Source: JAZKHT01 sp040385245 (GTDB taxonomy: Bacteria; Pseudomonadota; Alphaproteobacteria; Rhodobacterales; Rhodobacteraceae). Taken from it: a stretch of 64,000 nt of DNA. The stretch covers positions 558,001-622,000 of the forward strand of contig JAZKHT010000001.1 of the NCBI GenBank assembly GCA_040385245.1, in the 5' to 3' direction. Every line of letters begins with the position of its first letter. Position 1 is the stretch's first letter. This document shows positions 41,108 to 50,674 of this stretch, piece by piece. Under the pieces are notes generated by a model, which saw nothing but the letters and a program-made list of their open reading frames with translations, made no database searches and had not been told where the DNA came from. A program made the position numbers and the translations under genes.

Positions 41108-41118
41108 ATGGCGGCCTT

Positions 41119-42993
41119 TCAAAAGAATTCGCGCAAGAAGGTTTCCAGCGCGAACAGGGCCCACAGCGTCTTGGCGTGGTCCTGACGCCCGGCGGCATGG
41201 TCATCGGCAATCCGGCGCACCCGCGCCTGATCCAGATACGGGCCGGATATGGACCCCGGCCCCAGCACAAGATCGTTGAATGCAGGCCGCAGCGGCCCCC
41301 TGAACCAGTCACCGACCGGCAGGCGAAAGCCGTTTTTGGGTCGGTTCAGAACCGCAGGCGGCAGGCGCGGGGTCAGCGCCTCGCGCACGATGCGTTTTGT
41401 GGTCCGCCCCTTGATCCGCCATGTGTCCGGCAGGCTTGACGCGTATTCGGCAAGCCGCACGTCCATGAACGGGGCGCGTCCCTCGATCGAGGCGGCCATG
41501 GTCATGGCATCCATCCTCTCCAGCAGATTGTCGGGCAACCAGGATGTCTGGTCAAAATGCAGCACCTTGCGCAGGGATGATGCGCCGGGGGCGGCATGGA
41601 ACGGAATGCCACCCGGCGCGCGATGTGTGGCGGGGCCGGTCCACAGTGCGTCCCGCTCTGCCGGGGTCAGCGCGCCAAACCAGCGCACCATCCGACCTTC
41701 GAACCGGCGTTCGCGCAAGGCCCGGCCCGCGATGCCCATGCGGCGGGCGGGGCCAGCGGGGGCCAGCGCAGATGCCGCCACCAGCGCGTGCCCCGCCAAC
41801 GCCATCAGCCCCGACGGCGCAAGGCGGCCCATGTACATTTCGGCCACATGCTTGGGGTAGCCCGCAAACAGCTCGTCCGATCCTTCGCCCGACAGCACCA
41901 CCTTGACGTCCTGTGCGGCGACCCGAGACATCATGTAGATCGGCATGTCAGCGGTTTCCGACATCGGGGCCGCGCGGTGCCGCGACAGCATCGGCAGCAG
42001 ATCGGTCATTTCGGTCGTGTCCAGCACCACGGGCGTGTGGATCGTACCCAGGGCGCGGGCCGTTTCCGCCGCAAGCGGCAGTTCCGACGCCGCATCCCCG
42101 CCAAAACCAACCGAAAAGGTCCGCACCTCGGAGGCACCCAGATGCACCAGCGTGGCGACGATGGCAGACGAATCAAGGCCCCCCGACAGGAACGCGCCCA
42201 CCGGCACGTCTGCCCGCAGGCGCAGGCGCACCGCGTCGTCAAAGACCGACAAAAAGCCCGCAACCGGATCGTCTGGAATTTCGACATGGCGTGCGCTGGA
42301 TTCCTCGGGCGGCAGCCAATAGCGGCTTTCCGTCCAGACGCCATCCTTCCAGCGGATCAGTCCACCGGGAACCAGCTTGCGGATGCCTTGGAAAAACGTA
42401 TGCGGGGCAGGGACATAGCGCCAGCACAGGTAATCATAAAGCGAATCCACATCAAGCCGCGCCTGCACACCGGGATGCGCCAGAAGGGCCGGAATTTCGG
42501 ACCCGAAGACCAGCCCCCTGCGCCCGTCCTGGACGTATTCCGAATAGAACACCGGCTTTTTGCCAAAGGGATCGCGCGCCACGACGATGCTGTTGTCGGT
42601 CGCATCATGCAGCGCAAAGGCGAACATGCCGCGAAACAGGGGCAGGCATGCTTCGCCCCAGTAACGCCACGCCTCAAGGATCACTTCTGTGTCGGAATGG
42701 GTGCGAAACACCGCCCCCTTCGCGCGAAGTTCATCCTGCAACTCGATGTAATTATAGATCTCGCCGTTGAAGACGATGGTAAAGCGGCCATCCCCGCTGA
42801 CCATCGGCTGCGCGCCGGTGGCAAGGTCGATGATCGACAGCCGCCGATGGCCAAGGCCGGCAAACACTTCGTCGCCAAGGGGGATCTGGATGTTGCCCTC
42901 CCCATCCGGGCCACGATGCCGGATGGCATCGGTCATCGCCTGAACGACGTCTTGCCCGACCGGCGGTCCGATCCAGCCGGCTATGCCACACAT
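41119..42993 (-). CDS. asnB: Asparagine synthase-type glutamine amidotransferase (EPS/exosortase-associated)
   Basis: A 624-residue enzyme with an N-terminal class II glutaminase domain (nucleophile Cys2 in MCGIAGWIG, RHRGPDGEG, VFNGEIYNY) and an asparagine synthetase domain with PP-loop FLSGGLDSS (268-276) and SGEGSDELFAGYPKH. It would use glutamine ammonia to amidate a carboxylate. Relatives in exosortase/PEP-CTERM EPS clusters form their own subgroup and may amidate a sugar acid or peptide part of the polymer rather than make asparagine. It lies between two GT2 genes on the same strand. The start ATG must be the one giving Cys2. Confidence 0.9.
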   Translation of the reverse strand: MCGIAGWIGPPVGQDVVQAMTDAIRHRGPDGEGNIQIPLGDEVFAGLGHRRLSIIDLATGAQPMVSGDGRFTIVFNGEIYNYIELQDELRAKGAVFRTHSDTEVILEAWRYWGEACLPLFRGMFAFALHDATDNSIVVARDPFGKKPVFYSEYVQDGRRGLVFGSEIPALLAHPGVQARLDVDSLYDYLCWRYVPAPHTFFQGIRKLVPGGLIRWKDGVWTESRYWLPPEESSARHVEIPDDPVAGFLSVFDDAVRLRLRADVPVGAFLSGGLDSSAIVATLVHLGASEVRTFSVGFGGDAASELPLAAETARALGTIHTPVVLDTTEMTDLLPMLSRHRAAPMSETADMPIYMMSRVAAQDVKVVLSGEGSDELFAGYPKHVAEMYMGRLAPSGLMALAGHALVAASALAPAGPARRMGIAGRALRERRFEGRMVRWFGALTPAERDALWTGPATHRAPGGIPFHAAPGASSLRKVLHFDQTSWLPDNLLERMDAMTMAASIEGRAPFMDVRLAEYASSLPDTWRIKGRTTKRIVREALTPRLPPAVLNRPKNGFRLPVGDWFRGPLRPAFNDLVLGPGSISGPYLDQARVRRIADDHAAGRQDHAKTLWALFALETFLREFF

Positions 42994-43018
42994 GCGAAAA
43001 CCCCCATATCACCTATCG

Positions 43019-43975
43019 TCACAGCGGTGCCCGCCCCGTCAGCAGATAGCGCAGCGAGGCGCGCGACAGCCGCACCCGTGCGCGGTTCACATCATCTCCG
43101 CGCAGCAGGGTCACGGCACCAAAGACCATCGCCCGCGCGGTGGACGAGGCCAGCATCAACCCCTTGACCGCCCAATAACCAAGCGCGCCGTTGTGTTTGC
43201 GCACATAGATCAGCAGGCTTTTTTGCAGTTGCACATGCATTTTCGGCCGGATCTGCACGGTGCTTTTCGCGCCCCCGTCCAGATGGATGATCTTTGCCAC
43301 CGGGGTAAAGACAACCCGCCAACCGGCCTTGCGAATGCGGCGGCACCAATCCGCCTCTTCGGCATAGACAAAGAAATCTTCGTCCAGCAGTCCCACCGCG
43401 TCAAACACGGCGCGGGGCACCAGCAGGAACATGCCCGACACCACATCCACATCCTTTTCCGACAGCCGGTCCCAATTCAGGTACCACGGATGGCCAAAGG
43501 CGGGCACAAGGCGCGACAGCCGCATCAGCCCCATCTGGATAATCGTCAGGTTCAGCGGGCCGGGGTCGGCAAAGCAGGTTAACTGGATGCGGTCCGGGGT
43601 TTCCCAGACCTGACAGCCTGCCCCGCCCACATCGGGATGATCCGCCAGCCAGTCCAGCATCCGATCAATCGCGCCGTCCAGAATGATCGTGTCGGGGTTC
43701 AACAGCAAAAGATTGCGCCCCTTCGCGATGCGCAACCCCTGATTGTTCGCCGCCGCAAAGCCCTTGTTGTCGGTGTTGGCGATCACCAAGACCTGCGGAA
43801 ATTCCGCCGTTACCATCGCGGCGCTGCCATCAGCGCTGGCATTGTCGATCACGATAACCTCGGTCGACGACCTCGTCTCGGCCAGCACCGATTGCAGGCA
43901 GCCACGCAGCAAATCGCGCGTGTTCCAGTTCACGATGATGACGGATACATCAGGCAAGGGGGCAGCTAGGGACAT
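43019..43975 (-). CDS. Glycosyltransferase family 2 (rhamnosyltransferase-like)
   Basis: A 318-residue GT-A enzyme: VSVIIVNWNTRDLLRGCLQSVL, VIVIDNASADGSAAMV, KGFAAANNQGLRIAKG, then NLLLLNPDTIILDG and FFVYAEEADWCRRIRKAGW. The pattern with NPDT in the DxD position is typical of rhamnosyltransferase-like GT2 enzymes. GGAAGG four bases before the ATG at 43975 decides the start. It is the first gene of the minus operon with the amidotransferase and second GT2. Specific sugars are unknown. Confidence 0.87.
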   Translation of the reverse strand: MSLAAPLPDVSVIIVNWNTRDLLRGCLQSVLAETRSSTEVIVIDNASADGSAAMVTAEFPQVLVIANTDNKGFAAANNQGLRIAKGRNLLLLNPDTIILDGAIDRMLDWLADHPDVGGAGCQVWETPDRIQLTCFADPGPLNLTIIQMGLMRLSRLVPAFGHPWYLNWDRLSEKDVDVVSGMFLLVPRAVFDAVGLLDEDFFVYAEEADWCRRIRKAGWRVVFTPVAKIIHLDGGAKSTVQIRPKMHVQLQKSLLIYVRKHNGALGYWAVKGLMLASSTARAMVFGAVTLLRGDDVNRARVRLSRASLRYLLTGRAPL

Positions 43976-44071
43976 CGTACCTTCCAGCACATCTTTCGCA
44001 GGGGAAACCCGCCCTAAAGTTATTACGTCTTAATTGTCGATGCGCAATCTCGCGGCCTTGTCCTGCATCAA

Positions 44072-45541
44072 TCAGCCGGACGCCAGTGCCAAGGAAGTTG
44101 GCATCACAAAGCGGATCACCGAAATTTTGGGCACCAGCGCATAGGGTGGCAACCCGCAGGCGTGAAAGGAATGTCCCGCGGCGACCTTGACCGCACCGGT
44201 GGCAAACAGGCTTAATCCGGTGCTTTCCACCTCGGACGCGGTGGAATTCGCGGCCAGCGTGATATCGCCGTCCACCACAAAGGCGACGTTCGATCCGGCG
44301 AAATCCGACGGGGCCATCAGATCGCCCTTGGCCATGATCACGCTGCGGTCCGCGCCGGAACAGCCCAGTGTCGGATCGCCGATCAACGCACCATCCGCCG
44401 CCGTTATCGCAGGCTTGGGACCATTGGCTGTGGAGATGATCAATGCGTTGCGCACATCGGCAGTGCCGTCGAATTGCACCGCACAGGTCGTCAGGATTGC
44501 GACCCCTTCAATCGCGTGCCCCGACCCACTGTCCGTCAGGGTCAGGACATTGGTCGCCTCTTTGCCCTGGGTCGCACAATCCACGAAATAGACCAACCCC
44601 GCCGGCACAGAACGCAGCTTGGCCCAGGATGCCGGTGTCAGTGCCACAAGGCTGCCGGTGCGCAACGCTATGGTATTGATGCCAATCTCGTCCAACGGTG
44701 ACAGGTCAGCGGCCATGGGCTTGTCGGCGAAAAAGGCCGTCTCGTCGTCGGTGGTCACCTTGGCATCGACAAAGGTGGCAAAGGTCGCGTCGATCAGATT
44801 GCCGAGATCGGGCATCAGCAGGTTCGCCTCGAACACGGCCGCCTCGACCCCGGGATTGGCATAATCGACGCATTTTCCCCGGCAATCGACAAGGTCGGGC
44901 ATCCCGACCAGCGCGCCAGAGTCGAACGTGGTCATTTGTGGCATCCAGACGCCGGACTGGCTGTAGATGCAGCCGCCCGCGCCAACGCTGGTGTTGGCGC
45001 GCAACTCAATCCCGCCCTTGGCAAAGATACCGTCATTGTTGTTGCACATCTGGGTGGCATCGACGACTGCCACGCTGTCGGCTGCAACGTCCCAGCTTTT
45101 GATCCCCGCCAGTTTCAGAAAGAACGTCGGCACCGGGTTCGCCACATCAGCGCTGCGCTGCACGACGACCCGAATGGCGTTGATTTCCCCGACATCGGTC
45201 AGAATTCCGGTGGCAGCGTCATAATGCAGCGGCAGCACATCCTCCAACTCGTCGTGCAGGATGTCGCCATACTGGTCGACGGGCGTGTTCAATTCGATCG
45301 CATTGGTTGCCGCCGACCGGACGGTGCCAATGTTGCCGCCCTTTGCCATCGCAATGATGCCCGCATGGGCCGCGACGTCGGCTGTGGATTTCAGCATTTC
45401 GCGGTGACGCCAGGCGTTGGTGAAATCGACCGCGACCCCCATCAGCCCCGTGCAGACCATCAGCAGGATCAGCGCGAATATGGTGCCGGCGCCGTCTTCG
45501 TCGCGGACAAAGCGGCCGAACAGGGGGGGGCGTTTTGTCAT
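44072..45541 (-). CDS. TadG-like pilus/Flp assembly protein
   Basis: A 489-residue protein with a short basic N-terminus and a single helix in GTIFALILLMVCTGLMGVAVDFTNAWRHREML, the TadG/RcpC-type pseudopilin-like anchor. The large remaining part should be periplasmic. It contains Cys-rich stretches (MCNNNDG, GGCIYSQSG, DCRGKCVDY) likely to form disulfides. No von Willebrand domain with an intact MIDAS motif was identified. The ATG overlaps the TadE-like stop as ATGA. The rest of a tad locus (CpaF, TadB/C, RcpA) is not in the window, so the pair is separated from its machinery or works differently. Confidence 0.78.
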   Translation of the reverse strand: MTKRPPLFGRFVRDEDGAGTIFALILLMVCTGLMGVAVDFTNAWRHREMLKSTADVAAHAGIIAMAKGGNIGTVRSAATNAIELNTPVDQYGDILHDELEDVLPLHYDAATGILTDVGEINAIRVVVQRSADVANPVPTFFLKLAGIKSWDVAADSVAVVDATQMCNNNDGIFAKGGIELRANTSVGAGGCIYSQSGVWMPQMTTFDSGALVGMPDLVDCRGKCVDYANPGVEAAVFEANLLMPDLGNLIDATFATFVDAKVTTDDETAFFADKPMAADLSPLDEIGINTIALRTGSLVALTPASWAKLRSVPAGLVYFVDCATQGKEATNVLTLTDSGSGHAIEGVAILTTCAVQFDGTADVRNALIISTANGPKPAITAADGALIGDPTLGCSGADRSVIMAKGDLMAPSDFAGSNVAFVVDGDITLAANSTASEVESTGLSLFATGAVKVAAGHSFHACGLPPYALVPKISVIRFVMPTSLALASG

Positions 45542-45960
45542 GTCGGTTCGATCATGTAGGTGACGCTGACCTCGATCGACTCGCCGATGGCAAAGTCCAG
45601 CATGCCGAACGGGGTGATCTGATCGGACAGCGCCTCGATCTTGACGGTGACGGCCTGATTCTCGATCGTGACTTCGACATCGGGGGTATAGCCGGTGAAG
45701 GTGGAATGGCTGCGGGCATAGGCCTCGGCGGCGGTCTTGTCGAAACCGTGCCGCGACACGATCCGCGCGGTTTCGCGCGATACGTACCAAAGGTTCGATT
45801 GCCGCATATAGGCCAGCGACGCATCCGCCCCCAGCAGCAGCATTGCCACGAAAATCGGCACCCACATCACGAATTCGACCGAGATGGACCCTTCGGCCCC
45901 GCGCGCAAATCGATGCAGGGCGCGGGTCAGAGGTGCGGGTTTTGGCGTTCGCAGGGTCAT
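45538..45960 (-). CDS. TadE-like pseudopilin protein
   Basis: A 140-residue protein with a positively charged N-terminus and the TadE segment GSISVEFVMWVPIFVAMLLLGADASLAYMRQ, in which Glu follows the leader-type cleavage region and a helix follows. The rest is a small periplasmic domain ending SIEVSVTYMIEPT. GGAG seven bases upstream supports the ATG at 45960; a TTG precedes it directly. It is the first gene of a two-gene unit with the TadG-like gene, inserted within the polysaccharide region. Confidence 0.85.
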   Translation of the reverse strand: MTLRTPKPAPLTRALHRFARGAEGSISVEFVMWVPIFVAMLLLGADASLAYMRQSNLWYVSRETARIVSRHGFDKTAAEAYARSHSTFTGYTPDVEVTIENQAVTVKIEALSDQITPFGMLDFAIGESIEVSVTYMIEPT

Positions 45961-46162
45961 CAAAGGCTCCGGTACGTGGGGACGGCAGGCATCCGGGGGA
46001 CTAAAAAATCTATGTTAACATGCCCCGAGGGATACGCAGCCAACCGGGCCGAAATACGGCCCCACTGGGGCGGGAAGCGCAAGGTTGTGGGGCAGGGCGT
46101 CTTAGGCAATTTGCCGCCGACGGATCTGACTGCTAAAGCTCTATAGCGAAATTTCCAGCTTT

Positions 46163-47962
46163 CTAGGCCCCGGTCATTTGCCTAAATGCGGCATTGTCTC
46201 GGGACAATTCTTCAAAAGTGCCCTTGGCTACGACCTTACCTTTGTCGAGCATGAATATGACGTCGCAACTGCGGACCGTCGTCAATCGGTGCGCAACGAT
46301 GATGATTGTCTTTTGGTGGCCGATGGCTTGGACTGCCTCCATCACGGCCCGCTCGGTCAGATTGTCGAGCGCCGACGTTGCCTCGTCCAAAATAATGACA
46401 TCTGGATCGTGATAAAGCGCCCTTGCGATGCCGATTCGTTGACGCTGCCCGCCTGAAAGGCGCACACCTCGTTCTCCAACATGCGTCGCGTACCCGTCGG
46501 GCAGATCTTTCACAATGAAATCATGCAGGCTTGCGACACGGGCTGCCCGTTCCACCGCAGTGTGGTCTATTTCCGTTGCAGGCAAGCCAAATGCGATATT
46601 GGCCGATATTGTATCGTCCACGAGAAAGATTTGCTGTGGCACATAACCGATCGACATTTGCCAGGCCCGTAGATTAATTGATGTAACAGCAGTTCCGTCG
46701 ACAACCATGGACCCACTTTCGGGCGAAAGAAGTCCAAGGATCAAATCCACGGCGGTTGTCTTGCCGGCACCACTTCCGCCAACAATGCCCACGGATGAAC
46801 GTGCCGGAATCGTCAGGTTCAACCCTTCAAGAGAGCCGCTTCTTGCCTCGGGATAACTATATGATATGTCGCGCAATTCCAGTTGATTGCGAAGTCGCAA
46901 CGGTACCTTGTCATCCTTCGGATCTGGGTGCAGTTCGTTCGCGCGGGTGCGCACGACATCACGGTGAACGCTTTCTACCATCGGTGCGCACATCCGCATC
47001 AGTGTCAGGCCAAAATATATTTGTTGCACCGCTGGAAACATTCGTAACCCAGCAAAAGCAAAAAGACCTAGAGTCGGCAGGACGTCGAGCAGATTCCCAG
47101 TGCCAGTCACCAAAAGAACAAGGATCAACGCAATCATCCCACCGAAAGCAAATGCTTCCAGTACGTGGCGGGGCATTTCTGCAATGACTTGGCCCGCGCT
47201 GGCGCTACGGGCAAGGACAAGCGACGGTGCCGCATATCGGCCAACATAACTGCGTTCCAGCCCCATAAGCTTGACGTCCTTGATGCCGCCCAAGGCTTCC
47301 TGAGCAATCAAGTAGCGTTCGGAATTCGCCTCCAGACGCGACGTTCCAAACCGTGCAAGTGCGCGACGCCCGATCAAGAATATCGCACCGTAGGTCAACC
47401 CCACTGCAAAGGCCGTGATCATGGCGACCCACGGTTTCACGAGCACCAGAAGAAGAACGAGAAACAAAAGATTTACACCGTATGCGATAATCCGCATCGC
47501 AGGCAGCAAAGCTTCGATGACGACGCGGTCGACATCTGACAAAAGTGTTCGGCCCAGATCAGCGCTATTGCGGTTCAAAAACCAAGCGTAGGGCTGTCGC
47601 AGGTATCCATCAAGCAATCGACTGCTTATGCTATGGTTCCTCATATGGGTAAATCGGGCCATCGCGTAAATCGTAGCAACTTTGACGAGCAGACCGAGCA
47701 TGACGATGCTGAACACGGCGCAACCCAGAAACGTCAAGAATCCTTGGTCCGTGGTAAATCCAAATTGGCTGTAAACAGAAGCAAGAACCGTATTCGACCT
47801 GATCAGTTCAGGATCGCCCACAACGGCTAGGAAGGGCAAGATAGACGCGACTCCCACCATGTCGGCCAGACCCATTAATGTGATCATGGCCAATACGAGA
47901 TAAAAACGCTGCTGCTCGTGTCGGGTCAAAAGCTCAAATAGCATGCAATAAAGTCTGATCAT
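46163..47962 (-). CDS. ABC transporter, fused permease/ATPase (PglK/MsbA-like flippase)
   Basis: A 599-residue half-transporter: six helices (about residues 20-310), then an ATPase domain with Walker A GGSGAGKTT, signature LSGGQRQRIGIARAL, Walker B DVIILDEATSALD and switch His in IIVAHRLTTV. It resembles PglK-type lipid-linked oligosaccharide flippases and probably moves undecaprenyl-linked repeats across the inner membrane as a homodimer. Its start overlaps the polymerase/ligase stop by one base. The gene is visibly less G+C-rich than the genes around it, like the two next genes, suggesting a shared transferred origin. Confidence 0.88.
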   Translation of the reverse strand: MIRLYCMLFELLTRHEQQRFYLVLAMITLMGLADMVGVASILPFLAVVGDPELIRSNTVLASVYSQFGFTTDQGFLTFLGCAVFSIVMLGLLVKVATIYAMARFTHMRNHSISSRLLDGYLRQPYAWFLNRNSADLGRTLLSDVDRVVIEALLPAMRIIAYGVNLLFLVLLLVLVKPWVAMITAFAVGLTYGAIFLIGRRALARFGTSRLEANSERYLIAQEALGGIKDVKLMGLERSYVGRYAAPSLVLARSASAGQVIAEMPRHVLEAFAFGGMIALILVLLVTGTGNLLDVLPTLGLFAFAGLRMFPAVQQIYFGLTLMRMCAPMVESVHRDVVRTRANELHPDPKDDKVPLRLRNQLELRDISYSYPEARSGSLEGLNLTIPARSSVGIVGGSGAGKTTAVDLILGLLSPESGSMVVDGTAVTSINLRAWQMSIGYVPQQIFLVDDTISANIAFGLPATEIDHTAVERAARVASLHDFIVKDLPDGYATHVGERGVRLSGGQRQRIGIARALYHDPDVIILDEATSALDNLTERAVMEAVQAIGHQKTIIIVAHRLTTVRSCDVIFMLDKGKVVAKGTFEELSRDNAAFRQMTGA

Positions 47963-49383
47963 CAAAGGGGCCGCCTGTCGTTGCCGGACCTTGTCCGGTT
48001 CGCCGCAAAACGGCTGTATGGAAGGATCTTGCGCACCGGCACTTCAATGTCGGACGGAGGTGTGATGACTTGCGCAGGTGCCTGCCCCTTGAGCTCATGT
48101 GTCAGCCCAATCCCGGAACCGGCATTTTTTGTGAGAGCAACGGCCATCTGCGGCTTTTGGTACAGAAAACTTCCTGCCCCGATAATGAACATAACGACAA
48201 CCGTAAGAGCGTCCCAAGCATGAACAGTGCAGAGCGTTAGAAGAAGCCCAACCAATGAGATCATGTATCCCTTGCGAATCTGCACGAGTTCATCGGTCGC
48301 CAATTTTGCGCGAACCATGCGCGTGATATGGACAGTAATCCCCAAAGCTACAAAAACGAAGGCTGGCAATCCATGTCGCATAGCGATGACTAGCCAGAAA
48401 TTGTCAACTGTGTCTGCAAGCCAATAAGGGCGTACCCAATCGTTCAAGCCGATGCCCATGATCGGATTGGTCAGCACGTTTTGTGTCCCATATATCCATA
48501 TATACACACGCCACCAAGCCGTCTCGGGGCTTAATGTGAATTTCTCGATCAGCAGGATGATCGGCCCACGGTTCGACAAAATCTCCAGTGATAGAAAGAT
48601 GAAACCTGCAATTCCGATCAGCAGCCACCAGCGATCGCGTGTCAGTTTGCCCCAAAGAATCAAGCCGCCTTGCGCCAAAATGGACAGGAATGCAGCGGAA
48701 GACAACGACGTGAAAGTGGTGAGGCAAACAACCGTCAAGCGGACTAGCATCGACAAGCGACCCTTGGACAAAAAATAAATACTGGCGAACGGAACGGTGC
48801 AGAATACCCCGAACAGTATCGGGTGTGGAAAGACTGTCTGCGCGCGCACAAGGTTGAAACGCTCATCAATGATTTTGGGCGTCACTTCGACAAAACGCTG
48901 GAAGAACTCAGAAATTGGAACGTGACCGGTCACAAGCTCGATGAATGCAAAAGGCATCAAGATCAAAAGCGACCACATAAAGTACCGGAGAAAGATTCTG
49001 TAATCTTCTGCAGATCGCACAAGTAGCCGACCTGCGAGATAGCCGCCGAGTAGCTCCACTGCAGAAATCAGAGCATAAGGAATTCTGGAGTTACCGTGGT
49101 GGTACACCAAGGTAATGAATATCCAAGCAGAGAATCCGAACATCGTTGCATCGACAAAGTTTGCTCTGCCGGCACGTCCTGAAAGAACCCCAAAGCAAAG
49201 TGGTGCTATGGCGATAAGAAGCAGGATGCGATACGGATCGATGCGCAAACCCGCGAAGGATGGGTGTATGGGCAAAAGTAATGTTGCTAGAAGGACGGCA
49301 ATCATGGCGTGCCTGACACTGCCTGAGGACGCGTACGCCTGTGGGTTGCGAAGAACGCGCAAGTCAGTTCGGAACTCGGCCAT
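47962..49383 (-). CDS. O-antigen ligase/polymerase-like membrane protein (Wzy_C superfamily)
   Basis: A 473-residue polytopic protein with about ten helices and a long periplasmic loop (region FIELVTGHVPISEFFQRFVEV and around ERFNLVRAQTVFPHP). The Wzy_C hallmark is a late segment, GTQNVLTNPIMGIGLNDWV. It joins or polymerises polysaccharide repeats outside the inner membrane. The ATG at 49383 has only a distant GAGG, so the start is somewhat uncertain; an in-frame upstream extension is mostly Arg-rich and unlikely. It is transcribed before the flippase with a one-base overlap and divergent from a GT4 gene. Confidence 0.85.
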   Translation of the reverse strand: MAEFRTDLRVLRNPQAYASSGSVRHAMIAVLLATLLLPIHPSFAGLRIDPYRILLLIAIAPLCFGVLSGRAGRANFVDATMFGFSAWIFITLVYHHGNSRIPYALISAVELLGGYLAGRLLVRSAEDYRIFLRYFMWSLLILMPFAFIELVTGHVPISEFFQRFVEVTPKIIDERFNLVRAQTVFPHPILFGVFCTVPFASIYFLSKGRLSMLVRLTVVCLTTFTSLSSAAFLSILAQGGLILWGKLTRDRWWLLIGIAGFIFLSLEILSNRGPIILLIEKFTLSPETAWWRVYIWIYGTQNVLTNPIMGIGLNDWVRPYWLADTVDNFWLVIAMRHGLPAFVFVALGITVHITRMVRAKLATDELVQIRKGYMISLVGLLLTLCTVHAWDALTVVVMFIIGAGSFLYQKPQMAVALTKNAGSGIGLTHELKGQAPAQVITPPSDIEVPVRKILPYSRFAANRTRSGNDRRPL

Positions 49384-49584
49384 GAAAACTATGTTTGCCC
49401 TCAGGTGACTTTGCCGCCGCCGCCGTCCTGACTGCGCCGCCGTGCGTTCAGTTCTTTGACTTAGCCATTTACAACGCAAGATTATGGCAATTATTGATCA
49501 AGTTACAGTAACGATCGTGAATATTCGGAAATTGCGACATAGAGTGCACGGAACGAAAATCGCCGGGCCTGAGGAAAAGTGTAG

Positions 49585-50604
49585 ATGAGAGTACATATCG
49601 CGTTGGAAAAGCCGGGCGAAGATCGACCGAGCAGTATCGATATTTACTTTAAACATATTAAAGAATATATGCAAGAACAAGGGGTTACGTTCACAGAGGG
49701 TCGTTATGACGACCCGGATGCCGCCCCAGGAACTGATATTGTCTGGGCACCAGGCATGGGGAACCGACGGTTACCAAAGGTAATCTTCCAGTCTGTGCTG
49801 CCGACGGTGGTGACACTTCACGGTCTGCAATATTTGACGGACATGCCGATGATCCGCAGCCAGGGCCTTCGGCAAGGTTTGGGGCATTTTGTCTGGCGAC
49901 TGAAAATCCGCGCTGATTGGTTGCGGATGAGAAAGAAGGTCACGGCCGTCATCTCTGTCAGCAATACTTTGACAGCGCAGATCCAGCGGCGGCTCCACGT
50001 ACCGTCTGAGAAAATCCACGTTATCCCTCATGGCGTAACCGAGCAGTTCTTCCTGCCTTCAGATGTGCATCAGGACGCGCAGGGTGAGTACATTCTGCAC
50101 TTGTCGCAATATTCAGGTGTCAAGAACCTTGAAAGAATGATGGACGCATATGCCATGGTCAGGCAGCAGATCGGCCTTCCTTTCCGCCTGATTTCGGTCG
50201 GACATCCGCCAGAACTCTTGCCGCCCGAGGGTTGTGACCTCATCTCAGAGCCGACATCGCGCCACAACGTCCCGGATCTTATGCGGAACGCACACGCGTT
50301 CTTATTCCCATCACTGGAAGAATCTTTCGGACTGCCTGTATTGGAGGCTATGGCATCAGGTGTGCCTGTCGTTACTTCACTGGGCACGGGCGCCGGCGAA
50401 GTCGCCGGCGACGCCGCAGTTCTGGTCGACCCAAAAGACACCTCGGCGATTGCCGAAGGGCTGTTGCGATGCGCGACCGATACAAATTTGCGTTGCCGTC
50501 TACGTGAAGCGGGTCAAAAGCGGGCAAAACAATTCACATGGCAGGCGTCAGGAGAGCAACACTTGACACTTTTCCGCGCATTGCTGGAGAGCCGCCCCGG
50601 TTAA
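49585..50604 (+). CDS. Glycosyltransferase family 4
   Basis: A 339-residue GT-B enzyme. The N-terminal part has MRVHIALEKPGEDRPSSIDI and TVVTLHGLQYL; the donor domain has EYILHLSQYSGVKNLERMMDAY, FRLISVGHPPELLP, and FLFPSLEESFGLPVLEAMASGVPVVTS with the E-x7-E pair. A GAGGAAAAG site precedes the ATG. It is divergent from the ligase/flippase pair and shares their lower G+C content. It ends before a hairpin that separates it from the YidB-like gene. It probably adds one sugar to the repeat made by this locus. Confidence 0.9.
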   Translation: MRVHIALEKPGEDRPSSIDIYFKHIKEYMQEQGVTFTEGRYDDPDAAPGTDIVWAPGMGNRRLPKVIFQSVLPTVVTLHGLQYLTDMPMIRSQGLRQGLGHFVWRLKIRADWLRMRKKVTAVISVSNTLTAQIQRRLHVPSEKIHVIPHGVTEQFFLPSDVHQDAQGEYILHLSQYSGVKNLERMMDAYAMVRQQIGLPFRLISVGHPPELLPPEGCDLISEPTSRHNVPDLMRNAHAFLFPSLEESFGLPVLEAMASGVPVVTSLGTGAGEVAGDAAVLVDPKDTSAIAEGLLRCATDTNLRCRLREAGQKRAKQFTWQASGEQHLTLFRALLESRPG

Positions 50605-50648
50605 CCTGCTCTATTGTTTGTCTTTTCGGCCCGGTTAGCAAAGCTTTA

Positions 50649-50674
50649 CGGGCTTTACGAATCAATAAAGCCCG
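50649..50674. terminator. Bidirectional terminator hairpin between GT4 and YidB-like genes
   Basis: A perfect 9-bp stem, CGGGCTTTA and TAAAGCCCG, surrounds an eight-base loop. It lies between convergent genes and overlaps the last codons of the YidB-like gene. Position and symmetry fit a terminator serving both directions. Confidence 0.65.

Noticed and set aside
44072..45865. Longer version of the TadG-like protein starting inside the TadE-like gene
   Set aside because: The extra N-terminal residues are an out-of-frame reading of the TadE-like gene; the ATG at 45541 overlaps the TadE stop as ATGA and precedes the membrane anchor.
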